From positions 2,356,001 through 2,420,000 of the forward strand of contig NZ_OY734020.1 in assembly GCF_963455295.1 (NCBI RefSeq): DNA of 64,000 bases. The letters are read 5' to 3'. Both the position numbers and the translations under genes were made by a program. This stretch comes from Candidatus Thiodiazotropha sp. CDECU1. GTDB lineage: Bacteria > Pseudomonadota > Gammaproteobacteria > Chromatiales > Chromatiaceae. The notes under the pieces are model-generated. The model made no database searches and was not told the DNA's origin. It saw nothing but the letters and a program-made list of their open reading frames with translations. Below are positions 63,888 to 64,000 of the stretch, piece by piece; position 1 is the first letter of the stretch, and every line of letters begins with the position of its first letter.

Positions 63888-64000
63888 ATGGCAGATTACC
63901 CCCACCCGGTCGATATCAAGGTACACCAGAAGAGTCGCTTTCTGGACATCGCCTTTGATGACGGCAGCCATTTCTCGCTCCCCTGCGAATACCTGCGGGT
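63888..64000 (+). CDS. DUF971 protein, N-terminal part (runs off window)
   Basis: The first 37 residues, starting MADYPHPVDIKVHQKSR and FDDGSHFSLPCEYLRV, match the DUF971 domain (the N-terminal domain of gamma-butyrobetaine hydroxylases, in bacteria a small protein linked to iron-sulfur assembly). It starts 15 bp after hemH, so is probably co-transcribed. The rest is outside the window. Confidence 0.75.
   Translation, partial: MADYPHPVDIKVHQKSRFLDIAFDDGSHFSLPCEYLR

Noticed and set aside
1-64000. tRNA, rRNA, CRISPR array or prophage
   Set aside because: I looked for cloverleaf-like stretches, regularly spaced repeats and phage gene runs in the spacers and found none.

Overview
The window reads as an ordinary, gene-dense chromosomal segment of a free-swimming gammaproteobacterium. 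The gene order rpoE-rseA-rseB-rseC-mucD-(glutaredoxin)-lepA-lepB-DUF4845-rnc-era-recO-pdxJ is the classic Pseudomonas/Chromatiales arrangement. The sigma-54 flagellar hierarchy (fleQ, fleSR, fliEFGHIJ) and the MTI phosphorylase/hpt/nagZ neighbourhood point the same way. A lone hypF, a complete AmmeMemoRadiSam set and a DUF389 protein would suit a sulfur-oxidising Chromatiales/Sedimenticola-like lineage, but that placement is inference. No rRNA, tRNA, CRISPR array, prophage or complete insertion sequence was recognised.

Layout. 1-6.5 kb: a truncated membrane Ser/Thr kinase with a HAMP domain, an unknown protein, thiol peroxidase, a lysine-rich membrane-anchored protein, two gene remnants, MTI phosphorylase and a hemerythrin. 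6.5-15.3 kb (minus strand): hpt, nagZ, then an operon of CYTH protein, peptide-binding lipoprotein, L,D-transpeptidase and two permeases, preceded by rlmD and cysM; a FliL-like gene lies convergent to it. 15.4-18.1 kb: CBS protein, spermidine-synthase-like protein (3' end altered by a miniature inverted-repeat element), DUF389 protein. 18.1-28.9 kb: the envelope-stress and core housekeeping block. 29-39.8 kb: nadB, a RepB-primase-like protein, AmrB (Memo), AmrS, hypF, tmcA and a B12-binding radical SAM protein. 40.1-43.5 kb: three nucleotide-sugar genes for uronic acid precursors of a surface polysaccharide. 43.8-46.3 kb: rdgC, AmrA (AMMECR1), and a GYF/pentapeptide protein next to a second miniature element. 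46.7-58.6 kb: fliK and an FlhB-like gene on the plus strand, then fliJIHGFE, fleR, fleS and fleQ on the minus strand. 58.9-64 kb: FHA and PilZ proteins, DUF1841, DUF302, nth, an unknown protein, hemH and the start of a DUF971 protein.

Working together. FleQ with sigma-54 should switch on fleSR, and FleR should then switch on fliE-fliJ; sites resembling sigma-54 promoters lie exactly where this predicts (57020-57034 and 54387-54401). RpoE, RseA, RseB and the MucD protease form the envelope-stress circuit.

The least ordinary material is a pair of about 264-bp nested-hairpin elements flanked by TA dinucleotides. Each fuses foreign sequence to the open reading frame of a neighbouring gene, and related end sequences appear near amrA and the FHA gene. 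Also notable are the AmmeMemoRadiSam genes overlapping a primase-fold gene, a histone-H1-like tail on a membrane protein, and a peptide transporter operon that carries an L,D-transpeptidase but no ATPase.
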